This document shows, piece by piece, positions 47,314 to 58,188 of a DNA stretch of 64,000 nucleotides; position 1 is the first letter of the stretch; every line of letters starts with the position of its first letter. Origin of the DNA: Neurospora intermedia (Eukaryota > Ascomycota > Sordariomycetes > Sordariales > Sordariaceae); the NCBI GenBank assembly GCA_037102815.1, contig BTPP01000010.1:310001-374000 (forward strand), written 5' to 3'. The notes beneath the pieces are model-generated. The model worked only from the letters and a program-made list of their open reading frames with translations. It was not told the DNA's origin and made no database searches. Position numbers and translations under genes: made by a program.

Positions 47314-48283
47314 TATAGGGTAGCCGCGTATTTGGATGGTTGCTGAATAGAGATGGGGGGGGAGGGAGGAAGTCTGTGAAAGGGAGAACATAAGAGGGGT
47401 GTTGAAGGGATGTGATACGCTGGATGATGATGGGATGGAATCTGATGGATATTTTCCATGGGTTGAGGAAAGGCATGTGTGAGTGATGAGTAACTTGAAA
47501 GAAGAAGAATATGGTAGGAGTCTTTGGCGATGTGCCCAAGCTTCTTTTAGAGAGAGTCCTTGTGTGAATTGAGCGATTGGCTAGTCAATCTTCGATGCTT
47601 TCCGTATTCAACGACGCAATTCATTGGATTGGCAGTTGGATGAAGTGCCTTTAATTTCTCCATCTAAGGTCATCCACCGTTTGCTTTTGCTGCCAGAAAG
47701 GTGTTCGTTGTTGTTTTCCTTGCTGTTGAAAGTTAGGGCCAGCGGAAACCAGCATTTTCTCTGTCCGTCCACCCGTTTGTCACTCCTCCCGTCATTCTCA
47801 TTCCCGTTTATCATCCTTTTAACAACGGATATCGTTGCTGGCCCTTCCGGCACCAACAAAAGTCCCATGTTAAAAAAGGCGAAATGCCCGTTCTTCATGA
47901 TCTGTGAAAACAGGATGCCAACAACAACACTTGACAGTAGTTTCTAGACACGAACTGAAACTTCTTTATCAACGCCGCTTCCATCTTCCCAAGAATCCCC
48001 CCTTTTACATTCTCTTCTTAACAATCATGAAACGCAACCCCGTTCCTGACTGCATCATGATGAGAACATCCGCACCTGCTGAGAAGACTTATCATCATCA
48101 TCCAACTTTGACGTGCCGGAGATGAAGCGACCCAGCGAGCCCAGCCAGCCCACCACATCAGCCCCGGTAAGCGTACCATACGAGCAAGGACCGACCGGCC
48201 TCTGTCTCTCTTGTCATCAGATCAAAAGTCTGGTAGTGTCCACCCATAATAATTCCTCCTTCGACTCATCATCATCAATCACC
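47314..48283. other. Spacer between the tandem paralogues
   Basis: About 970 bp. It includes a possible 5' extension of paralogue B: an in-frame ATG at 48122 and a 54-bp candidate intron (48167-48220, GTAAGC to CAG). Nothing else was recognised. Confidence 0.45.
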
Positions 48284-48872
48284 ATGACAAGTAAAAAGAA
48301 GAGACCCGCTCCTCCCCAAAGACAGGATGTCATTGTCCGATGGAAGAACTACTTTGGCGCCGGTGATCTTGAAGATTGGCAGCGTCTGTGTCAGGACCTG
48401 GGGTTGGGTGGTGAATTTGGTAGCAAGACGAAATGTCGAACGGTATGTATATGCCCTACAATTGCTGGACCCATCTGCCGCTGTTTTCATACTTAATTTT
48501 TTTTCTTGTTTTGTCTTTTCGTGTTATGGGTTTGGACGGTTTTCGTCGTTCATAGAGGCAGCACTTTTAGTTGGTTGGACAAGGATTCAGGTTAAGGGAC
48601 TCAAAAAGACTTGAAGCAACCAAGGAAAGAGACAGAAAGAAATGAAAGCAAATGTAGTAGGTACTAATGCTTCGCGTTTCAATTAGGCTCTGAAAAGCAT
48701 CAACGTCAACATCTGGGACTTCCTCGATGCCGTCGAGGTGGGGAACATCCCGCAAATGTTCCTCACCAAGAAGGAACTTGTCAAGTACACCTCGAAGACT
48801 GGACGGATATTTCCCAGAGATGAAGCGAAGGATATGGGGCCGGTGGCAGCTCTGCTGAAAATCTTGCGTTAG
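48284..48872 (+). CDS. Small fungal-specific protein, tandem paralogue B (114 aa)
   Basis: Exons 48284-48442 and 48687-48872, separated by a 244-bp phase-0 intron, give 114 residues. It starts MTSKKKRPAPPQRQD and carries the same module as its neighbour: DWQRLCQDLGL, SKTKCRT at the exon end, INVNIWDFLDAV, a Phe/Leu/Tyr segment and RIFPRDEAKD, then a short Leu-rich end. By eye about 45% of aligned positions are shared with paralogue A, and the intron is at the identical codon, so the pair arose by duplication. The divergence is enough to escape RIP today. Alternative start: the in-frame ATG at 48122, which would add 36 residues if the 54-bp intron is spliced or 54 if it is retained. Function unknown. 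Confidence 0.72.
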
Positions 48873-50781
48873 GTTATGGGTTGTGGTGCTTGAGTGGCCG
48901 AGATATGTGGATGAAGGGAAGCTGAAAGGGTAAAATGTCGTATGGTGGTATGGTTGTCGAAATACATGGGCTGTCTAACTTTTATGTGTCTAGACAATAC
49001 CTACTGAAGCGTATGTGCCTCCAGAGTGGTTTTGTGTGAAACGGCTTCAGGGACCTATTTGTGAATATGTTGTTGTTGGTGCATTAGAACCTAAGTATAG
49101 CTCCTTGTTCAAGATGACCTTGGTGATAACCGATGAGCGTCTGGATGCTCACGGAAGGGTTCCGCATTGTCTTCCGCATGCAATCTAGCAACGCCTCATC
49201 TGTTTTGGGAGGTTTCAGCTTCATGCCATCCCTTTACGGCTAGAGGTGTTTCTGCAACCGAGCTGACTATTTACGATGATTAGCACAAGTCCGATGGAGT
49301 GATGTTGGTGGCGTACTCTATCACGTGAAGTCAGTTTGTCATTGCTTGAGCAACTAGGTGTAAAGAGGAGTAGAGGAGAGAGCAACTTGACCTACACTCA
49401 TCTTCCTCATGAACCCCTATCATGCCTTGAGCCTGCCTCAAAACACCCTCCCTTCCCATGTAGCCACTCGTCTATAATCTATGTGACATGTTATCACCAG
49501 CTTGATCTAAGACGATCAGTACCAGCAAGCAAAGCAAAACAGTGTGAAAGTCCAAATGAAACCTCACCGACCCTCTCTCTCCTCCGTCATGGCATCGCTT
49601 CCCATCCCACCACCATCCCGAAAACCGACATCCATTTTCCCAATCTGGACTTAAAAGAATCCCATCCAGGTCGTAATGAGAAATCTCTAAAACGGCAGCC
49701 TAACGACCATCGGAAATTGCCTAGGCCATGTCTCAGACCCCATCTACCGTTGCCCAACACCCACTGATTATCTCAACGTCCGTCGATCGCACAAGGACCT
49801 CGCTAAGGCAGACCTCTCTCTCTCTCTTAGCGCCAACAACACCGAGCTCTTCCGAACCCGAACAAGAGACCTCGCTTTTCCCTTCCTGATTCAGGTGAAA
49901 TTAGACGAACGGACTGTGGCCTCGCTCCAAGCCAACCCATTTGCCGAACAGAACAATAGCGCCGCCGAGATTTATCCATGTTCGTCTGTCCGTCCATCCA
50001 AGACATTTCTTCCCCCGTACCTTGATTTACCATCCTTGCTTAGTCTGAGAGGCCTAACGTACTATGGTTGGGTAAAGAGGCCGTGGGTCACGTCGCTGGA
50101 CGATCTCTGGCACTCGAGTGGCCATACAGAGTGACAATGCTGTACTCTAACTGGTTCGTGCCCGATACCTGACAGGGAGGCCCAAGTTTTGCTCGTAACC
50201 ACAGTATGTACACTATAGTAGGCGACTCCATCAAGAGGTGGTGATGCGGCGTCGCGATTGTTCGGTACGCAACTAGGTGGCTGCGTGAATGGGATGTGCA
50301 AGTCACTAACAGAAATAGCCGCAATTCTCACCAAGTCTGTTACTGGTTCTGCACACCCCATTTCCGGAGCCACCTAGCAACACACACGCATGCACAATAC
50401 CCCTCGACCCGCGTTGCCGCGTTAACTTTGCAGCACTCATCTTTGACCTGTACCGTACCGTTCAGAGATATGGTAATGTCCATACAGAGTAGTATCCCGC
50501 TGCGCGGTGAATTCCTCTCTTCATATGAATACCACCTGAGCAAGCGGACTTATGTCCACGCATACCTTACCATGGAGCCAGAGCTCAAAAACTGGAATTG
50601 CATCATCCCCGTATCGTGGAAGAACTGCCATTAGTAATCGACGCTGTCTCCGGACCGAAAAGCAGAGACAAACTCTCGGCAGTTCAAAGACCACGGCCCG
50701 TTATAATGCAGATATCTTCTCCGTTCTCACAGTGTTTGCCCGAGGAGAAAAGTGAGCGAGTTCACCTCTGCATGGATATAC
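48873..50781. other. Gene-free region of about 1.9 kb
   Basis: No gene was recognised between paralogue B and the MITE. A short CT repeat occurs near 49813-49828. Open frames are motif-free. Confidence 0.45.
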
Positions 50782-50783
50782 TA

Positions 50784-51169
50784 CTCGTGCTCCGCCCCCA
50801 CTTATTTTGGACTCGCCAAACTCGCACCCACCTAAGTGGGTGCTCACCGGCGGTACGGCCAACCCAGCAAAACGGCCAGGTTAGGGTTAAAGGTGCAATT
50901 TCGAGCTTAGCTCATGGACCAAAACATAATCTTTCCAACGTAGTAAAAATCCTAAGTAGAAAAAGGCTCCCTGTATGCAGTAAACCTCCCTCATTATACT
51001 TATATTATTTTTCTTATCTCAAGTGGTTTTTGCGTTGAGTTATAAGCTTTTATTATCTTGGTGCTTGACTATAGTGGCCGTTTTGCTGGGTTGGCCGTAC
51101 CGCCGGTGAGCACCCACTTAGGTGGGTGCGAGTTTGGCGAGTCCAAAATAAGTGGGGGCGGAGCACGAG
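50784..51169. mobile_element. MITE with perfect 95-bp inverted repeats, TA target site
   Basis: The left arm (50784-50878, starting CTCGTGCTCCGCCCC) and right arm (51075-51169) are identical as reverse complements over all 95 positions by eye. The element is flanked by TA on both sides (50782-50783, 51170-51171). The 196-bp interior is non-coding and AT-richer. Each arm contains the palindrome GCACCCACCTAAGTGGGTGC, so the single strand can fold into a nested hairpin. The size, TA duplication and lack of coding capacity fit a Tc1/mariner-type miniature element. Identical arms suggest a recent insertion. Confidence 0.88.
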
Positions 51170-51171
51170 TA

Positions 51172-53848
51172 TGCAGCAAAAGGGGAGCGCAGTACAGCCA
51201 AGGCGCTGGTGGCGCTACAGAAAACCAGGGTTGTAGTGTTAATGATGAAAATTGCCCCTTCTCGTACGGACTGCCATCTTTGGAAACCTTGCTGCCCCCC
51301 AGAGATCGCCCGATTCACCGCGCTGCGTGCCCTTTTATATCCATGTAGAGGTGTAGCAATCTCTTCCAGTTTCTTGTCGTACGCGGTCGGGGCCGATTCG
51401 GCAGCGCACCGCATCCGGTTTTCTGGTATACAAAGTCAGAACCTACAGACCCTCAGCTCCATGATTGCTGTGTACTGCAGTAGATCCGGGGGCTTTGTGA
51501 TGTTTTGCGGCATGACCCGGCTTCATGGTCAACGTTATGACCACGGTGATGATCTTGACGAAAATGTCCCTGTTCATGCATTCTTAGTGTACTAACGGAT
51601 GCAATAGCGGTTGGAATGCGTCCATGATCCTGGAAACCTAAACGGGTAACATAGCTCTGCGGCCCGGAGCGTGAAGAATACATGCTATCGATGTTTTGGC
51701 TCATCGTACCATAGAACTGGGTTCGCCAGTGCGTGCGATTGGGGGGCTGTGCGGTTTGTCAAGGTTGGGAGATTGGCTCTGATCAAAACGGGTGACTTAT
51801 CCATCGATTGGTAGACGAAGATGGGCGTAGAGGATGAGTAAACCGACCATCTCGATTGGGCTGAAAAGTCGACATGGTTAAGAGGTTGAGAGGGCAGTTG
51901 TGTAGGTACCTTACTCCGACCATTGGATACACCGTAGAAGAAAGAATCTAGTTTAGATGGATCTCGGCAAGCATCATCGATTGCTTTTTTCATCAGGATT
52001 TCTCCATCCGCCCATGCTGCTTCAGAATGTCGGTAACATGGTTTATAGTTCCTTACCGGAGTCACCGAGTCTCTCGGTTTCTCCATGATGTTGAACAATA
52101 TTGTTTTCGAAAAACACCGGTCTGGATCTCGAGTTGTATCTGACAATAACACTGTATCATTAGCATTTGTATAAAGGCAAGAAGAAAGCTGCGAAGCCGA
52201 ACAGAGATGACTTTGAGGCCTTGATGCAACAACGTTGTTGACGCCGTCTAACTTAGATCAATGTTGAAAGTCCGGTCAAAAAGACCTTCCGCACCTGACC
52301 CCATTTAACTTCAGAGGCCGGATGTCGACTTGGAACCAGCCTAATGTGGCAGCTCATAGGGGCTAACGCAAAGCTAACAACCTGCAATTGCGTAACATCG
52401 AGAAGAGATCGGCGAACTAAACAAATACCGAAGTTTAATGAGATAGGGTTCGAGTCAGTCAGCCTCTAGGTAAGCCTGTGGCCGGTGTGGCGGATAGACA
52501 CGAGTAATCGCGTTACCATCCTCCAGAACAACTTTGGAAGCTTGGGTGTGCAGATGAGGATGCCATTCAGCATGTAACTTGTTTTGCTCAAATGGAATCA
52601 GAACACTATGACGGGATGGCTTCGAAAAGAAAAGTCAAATAAAACTTGGAGAAAGGGGATCTCGCCAAGACCGAGTTTAGCCCACCGTACAGTGTTGATA
52701 GTGTAGTGTCCCGAAGGTCACGCCCTGATCAGCTGCAACGGAAGACCGAAGAAGAAGTAGTTACTCCGAAGTTGTCGACGCCGGGCTCTTGGCTTCTCTT
52801 AATTTGGGCGGATAGATGCGCCCATTCAGGGTCTGTATTGAGGTCGCTGAATTGTTGCGCTCCGTTTAGCAGCTATATCTATGATTTCTCGGTTCAGCGT
52901 GTATGCAGTGCTATGATGTTGCTCTTACCTTTACTACCCCCTCGAGACGGCTTGTCAGTGTGCAGACAGGCCGTTGAGTAGGGCAGTGGTTGCTGAAAAG
53001 ATTTTGCCTGCCAGAAAACCGCGACCTTGGCAGTCGTACGAGCAAAGGCTTCATCAGCGAAAGGAGAACAATAGTGTAGAAGACTGTAAGCGGGCACGCG
53101 GGATAGAGGGTTAGTCTTGACGGGTCGACACCACCTGGGGCGCCAGGAAGCGCTAGGCTAGTACATACATACATAGTGTACCGTCGGAAGCTGTCGAGGA
53201 AAGTGAGACCTCTTCATCCTGAATATCCTCACTGTACCGCTCGGTTCTATTTCCCTTTCCAGTCTGATATCACTTGGCTGGGGTCGGGATCAGAGACACC
53301 CGAACAGGCCTTCCCTGTCGTTCACCGTGACCCAAGAACCGGGGTACTGGTTTCGTGAACACTCTTCGGATGCACACCAGGGACATGGGTTGCGATCAGA
53401 AGGCGCGGACCGATGTGCCCCCCTAAAACTCTCCGACAGTACTTGGCGGGAAATGATTGGGAGACAAGGCGGTGAAGGAGGGGATGGTATTTCGACGTCT
53501 GCGCTATCGATTTTTGTCGAGAAGCTGATGTACACTAAACTGATGCCTGCTGATATTGTTAGCATCGTTAGGCAATTTCTGAAGCTGGCTTGTAACTTCT
53601 GTGGCACAGATACTGGCAAGGCTCTTTGTCCTCGAAGCCAGACACCGCGTGCATCACGTTAAGCCCACTCAGCCCACTCAGCCCAACATTGCTAGAGGTC
53701 CCCCCTCTTACATATCAAACACCCAAGCCGCGCTCACCTAGGCGCGACATCATCCCATCCTGAGTGTGACAAGATATCCCTGCCTTTGTTGATTTTGACA
53801 TTAATCTTCCCAGCCGCTCGTGCACAGCAATTCGCCGCAACCGCCATC
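51172..53848. other. Gene-poor region upstream of the transcription factor
   Basis: About 2.7 kb without a supportable gene. A minus-strand frame at 51685-52086 is weakly protein-like but has no motif. The last part, with a short direct repeat (AGCCCACTC) at about 53663-53685, is the promoter of the transcription-factor gene. Confidence 0.4.
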
Positions 53849-56391
53849 ATGAGCTGGCCAACAGAGGGCAACGCGCAGCCGATTTCGTGCTTGGAGTGTC
53901 GTCGTCGGAAGCAGAAGGTAAGTTTCAAGGCACTTTTGATGTTGGACACCTCCAGTCTTCACGAGGCCTCCAAGACTCATCGATCACGCCTGTCTAACCT
54001 TGAAGTTAGTGTAATCGTCAGTTTCCATGCAACCATTGCTCCAAGAGAGGAGTCGCCCATCTGTGCAGATTTGTTCCGAAGAAAGCCAACAAAAGCGATA
54101 CAGCCTCTGACGATGGCTCATCGAGGTAAGCCATATCATAGCTAGACAACTTAAGAGGCAATGGAAACTTTCTTCTGACAGTGGCGTTCTCTTCAGTGTG
54201 TCCAAGAAACGGGCTTTAGAATCTCCCGAAGAGTCCTATTTTGATGAGAACGGCTGCCAAGACGGCGAAAACGACGAGGCCGACGAGGCCGATGCTCTCA
54301 ATGCCCTTGGATATATGCCACACATACACCACGTGTTGCTTGGTAAGACAACCAAGGGTACGGCCGATGCGGACGATGAGCCTGTCCAGTCGAAGGAACT
54401 GCAAACTGCCATCATGTCAATGCCTGCCAAGCCATATATGGGTATGCCACTTACCCTTCGATTTTTTTCCGTTGCGCGCGAGTTTGTGCCTGACCTTTAG
54501 CAGATTGTTTGGTGGACAACTGGCTCAACGGTGCAAACCATCACTACTACGCTTTGTATCGACCTCAGTTCAGGACCCAGTATGATGGATGGTGGGCGAC
54601 ACCCGCGAACAAGCGTACAACAGAGTTGACCAGTTTGATCCTGAGGGTTTGTGCCTGCTCGGCCTTGTACATCTTGGACGCTGGCGTCATGGACAGACTA
54701 GAGCGTGAGCTTGGGACTGATGCATTGACACTTGCTACCACCTTGCACACAACAGCGGAGAATCTCAGTAAAACGGTACCTTCTGGGAAAGGGGGCCTAG
54801 CCCATGTCCAGCAGCTCTTCTTGACCGCTTTCTGGTACAAGTCGGCCGAGAAATGGACCGAAGCGTGGCATGCCCTAGGAACTGCCATTCATGCAGCATA
54901 TGAGATAGGACTTCACCAGGATTCTTTATCTGATGGCATGTCGGAGTTTGACCGCGAGATGAGAAGACGTGTTTGGGGTATCCTGTATTTATGGGACTTG
55001 TAAGTCAAACAACCCACCCCAGCCAACCGTGACTGTGCTAACAGATGGGCAGCGCCTTGGGTTCGATGCTTTCTCGGCCATTGCTCGTGAACCACGCCGA
55101 CTGCACATTCGTAGAGCCAACGTTAGCTCTCGACAGAGACCTCGAAAACCCAGATAAACCGTCTCCGTATCTGCACATGACTCTCCACAGCTCCCTGTGC
55201 TTGAGGATGGCAGCAGAACTCAAGGCCGTGCCGTCCGACAACTCCACCCCGACGGAAATGAGTAAGACCTTGATGAGTAAGGCTTTGAAAGACCTTGTAC
55301 AGAAGTGGATGGACGAACTGCCCGCTGCATACGCTCTCCAAAACCCAGACACTCAATGGGACGCGGAGAATGACTGGATCGTATTCCAACGTCGCTATCT
55401 TCACCTCATCGGCCACATGTGCTTGTTCGACCCGCTCAAACAATTCGTAACTCGAAGTTCTGCAGAGCCATTTTCTGACTTGGAGCTGGAACTTCGCGAG
55501 TCGGGTGTGTTAGCCGCATTGGGCCTCATGGAAGTATCTCGAACGTTCTTCGATCATCTCGCGTCTGCCGGCGCAAAATTCCACTATGCCGTCTTTTGCA
55601 TCTTTGACACCACCACTGTCTTGTGTTCTGGATTGGTCCGTGACGAAGCTCGGAATTTGCCACATCGAGAAACTGTCCTTGAATCCATCAAGCGCGGGTT
55701 GAGTATGCTGCACGAGTGTACCGGCGAGTCAAAGACGACATTGAGCCTGTGCCGGATTCTGGAGAAAATGGTTGCAAATTTGCCACTTAGCTATCGGGAG
55801 AAAGGACTGATGGGGTCCAACAAGCGAGTGAAGTCCAAGAGCACGTCTCCGAGTGTTTCTCCGGCTGCTGGTGGGCTCGAAGTCGCGGACACTGCTCGGC
55901 AGGGCAGGAGTATCGATTCGGCCATCCACTTGGTTGAGGAACCTCGTCAAAGCGATAGCATTGGCAGCAATGTTTCCGGCGAAGCCTCAGCCGTCATCGA
56001 CAACAACTCGGCTACACCCGAGGCAGCAGTAAGAGATGATGCTGGGCCAAATCATGCAGAGCCCCCCCAGGCGTGCGGCCTGCCGCCGCCGCCGCTGCCG
56101 TCAGTGGAAGCAGCAACAACGCCATGGCAGACCACCGTGGATCAGTTTGGCAAGTTCCAGCCAGCTATGTATGACATGGCTCAAAGCAACGATCCAGGCC
56201 AATACGGGCAGCTTGACTGGCAGCTCCAACAATATCACTTGAACAACAATCTGGACCTGTTCAATGGGGTGCAACTGCTCCCACTCGACGGAGGGGTTCC
56301 AACCTTGCTAGAGCATTGGGACTGGGAGGGCCTCCACGTTGGAAACCCTAGGCTCTGGGACAGTCCTTCTCCGTTGGCGAATTCGCCTTGA
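53849..56391 (+). CDS. Zn2Cys6 fungal transcription factor
   Basis: Five exons (53849-53917, 54010-54125, 54182-54441, 54501-54999, 55053-56391) join to 760 residues. The binuclear zinc cluster is split by intron 1: CLECRRRKQK in exon 1 and C-NRQFP-C-NH-C-SKRGVAHL-C in exon 2, so all six Cys are present with standard spacing. After an acidic linker comes the fungal-specific transcription-factor domain (from about residue 150), with DCLVDNWLNGANHHYYALYRP, then EMRRRVWGILYLWDFALGSMLSRPLL, a hallmark block of the family that is rebuilt across intron 4. The C-terminus is Gln/Pro/Ser-rich. It is presumably a nuclear DNA-binding regulator; targets are unknown and no metabolic cluster is adjacent. 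Introns 2 and 3 each have a second in-frame acceptor close by. Confidence 0.92.
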
Positions 56392-58188
56392 GCTCTGGTG
56401 ACAGATATACATGACGATGCATGGGCGCTGGTTGTCCTGTGCCTGGGGTGTTAGGTCTTGGTCCAGCCAACGGACATGAAGATGAAGCTGAGGGAATGAG
56501 TTTTTGTTCACAGAATTCTGATTCAGAAGAGGAGGAACCTTGCATTGAAGAGCCGTTAAAGGAGCATCGATCGGGGTATTTGTTTTGGATAGAGGCCGCA
56601 TTAGTATAAGCAAGGAGGATGAATGGTTGCATCAGATTCGTACTTGGTGATTGTGCCTGTTGTTGATTTGTGGGACATTTAAGTTGGAGGAGTGTTGTAA
56701 ATAGAACAGTCAATCAAAGATTTTGGTAAAGGTTGACGACCTCGACAGTTGAAGGTTAAGAACTAAACGAAGTGAGATGAGGCCGGGTGTCGAGAGATCA
56801 AAGAAGTGGAGTTTCTGCGGTCGGACGGGGAAAACGTTGAAGCTTGTTGCATTGTTCCTTCCTTCTGTAATCGATGGTGAAAGTCTTGGTTCTTCAACAG
56901 GACCTAACGGATAGGTACCTGCCTCTTATGGTATTTGTTCTGTTCAGGAAGGAACATGTGTGTCCGAAGATTCTGCAAGTGCACCCCTTAAACTCACCAT
57001 TCGGAGCACAGCAGGTCCATGCTGGCTGAGGGGAGGGGACTGAAGTCGCTCAGGTCCGAAGATTTTCGGACAACATCCCATTCGTTTTCCGAGTCAAGAA
57101 GTGGGCCGAAGGGATCGCTCAACACCGACTTTTGGAACGACCTGAACAGCGATGAGCGGCCGTACATGAAATATCGGAACATCAAAGAGTTGGGGGCCGT
57201 CGGTATCCAGGTCCGCGACAATTACCTCCTTCTTTTGGATGGGGCATCATCCACGCCCTGACATGGAATTGTCCGTGCATCGACAAAGTCGCAGGTCCCT
57301 CCGGCACTCTTCTCAACAGCAAACACTTGGCTGGGATACTCCCGCCTTTTTGCAACTAAGCTGGCCATAAAGGGGGCCTTTCTTCTCGAATTGTATGCTG
57401 TGTTCAAATCCGTGTATGCCACAATCATTACACATTTTCACAGTGATGAGTACGGGAGATGCGAATAGTGACTTGAGAGCCCTGAGTTGGGGAGGTACTT
57501 GTGTGCACGAGGCGCCTTGACCAATTCGCCCAGAGGTAATTGTGAGGACCTGGATCCCGACCCCCGAAGCGGGAGTTTGGTGATAATTCAACCGGCTTTG
57601 CATATGATTCACTGTGTCGCCGAGCGGAATCATTCGTGGCACTGTCCCATTGGAAGCAGCAGTACAGGCCTTTTCAAGGTATGATATGACATTCTACCTA
57701 GTGGTGTTCTGTTGGTGGTGAGGGTTGCGTCCTTCTGCAATGGCCTCACGGGCCGATTGCATGTCCGGGTGAGAAAAACGAAAAAAACAAAAAAAATAAA
57801 AACACAAAAAAAAGGGAAATATTCCCAAGAACATGTGAAATCGAACAAACTCTCCAAATAGCCTCCAACATTTTGATCAAAGCTTATTCATAGAAACGCA
57901 ACAAGGATGGCCCAATGCCCAGGATGTTTTATTCCCCGAGCAGCTTCCACTGGGTCTGCCGGGCCGTGACGGGAATTTCTATCGAGAGCCTAAAACCGAT
58001 CCGAAGGTGGGGCACCGTTACAGTGGATAGCATCTGTCCTTCAGGGCTCCGATCAGGGCATGCCGGAGACGGCGACATATGCCCGCAGAGTCCACACCGG
58101 AAGAGGTCTAGAGCTCGCCGGGCTGACCACTTCTGTCCCGTGTCCAAACGGTGAATCTGACGTGATTTCTTTGCCACTTTTATCGACC
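56392..58188. other. Intergenic region of about 1.8 kb
   Basis: No gene was recognised. Open frames on both strands between about 56990 and 57640 overlap and lack motifs. An A-rich tract lies at about 57771-57818. The last part is the leader of the threonine aldolase gene, whose frame is open upstream to 58060. Confidence 0.45.
57771..57818. repeat. A-rich low-complexity tract
   Basis: Runs of A interrupted by single C, G or T over about 48 bases. No polypurine gene product or poly(A) tail context was recognised. Confidence 0.7.

Noticed and set aside
50879-50892. GGTTAGGGTTA, resembling telomere repeat
   Set aside because: Fewer than two full units inside a MITE interior; chance occurrence is likely.
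51685-52152. Minus-strand frame of 155 codons with a fairly protein-like segment (MEKPRDSVTPVRNY, DSFFYGVSNGRSK)
   Set aside because: No motif, no homology recognised, and a candidate 49-bp intron inside it leads only to a short unrelated end. It is too weak to call a gene without transcripts or conservation.
52440-52460. GGTTCGAGTC, resembling a tRNA B box
   Set aside because: No matching A box, acceptor stem or cloverleaf could be drawn around it.
56994-57642. Frames on both strands between the transcription factor and threonine aldolase, including a plus-strand frame ending LLLLDGASSTP
   Set aside because: No continuous exon structure or known motif could be assembled.
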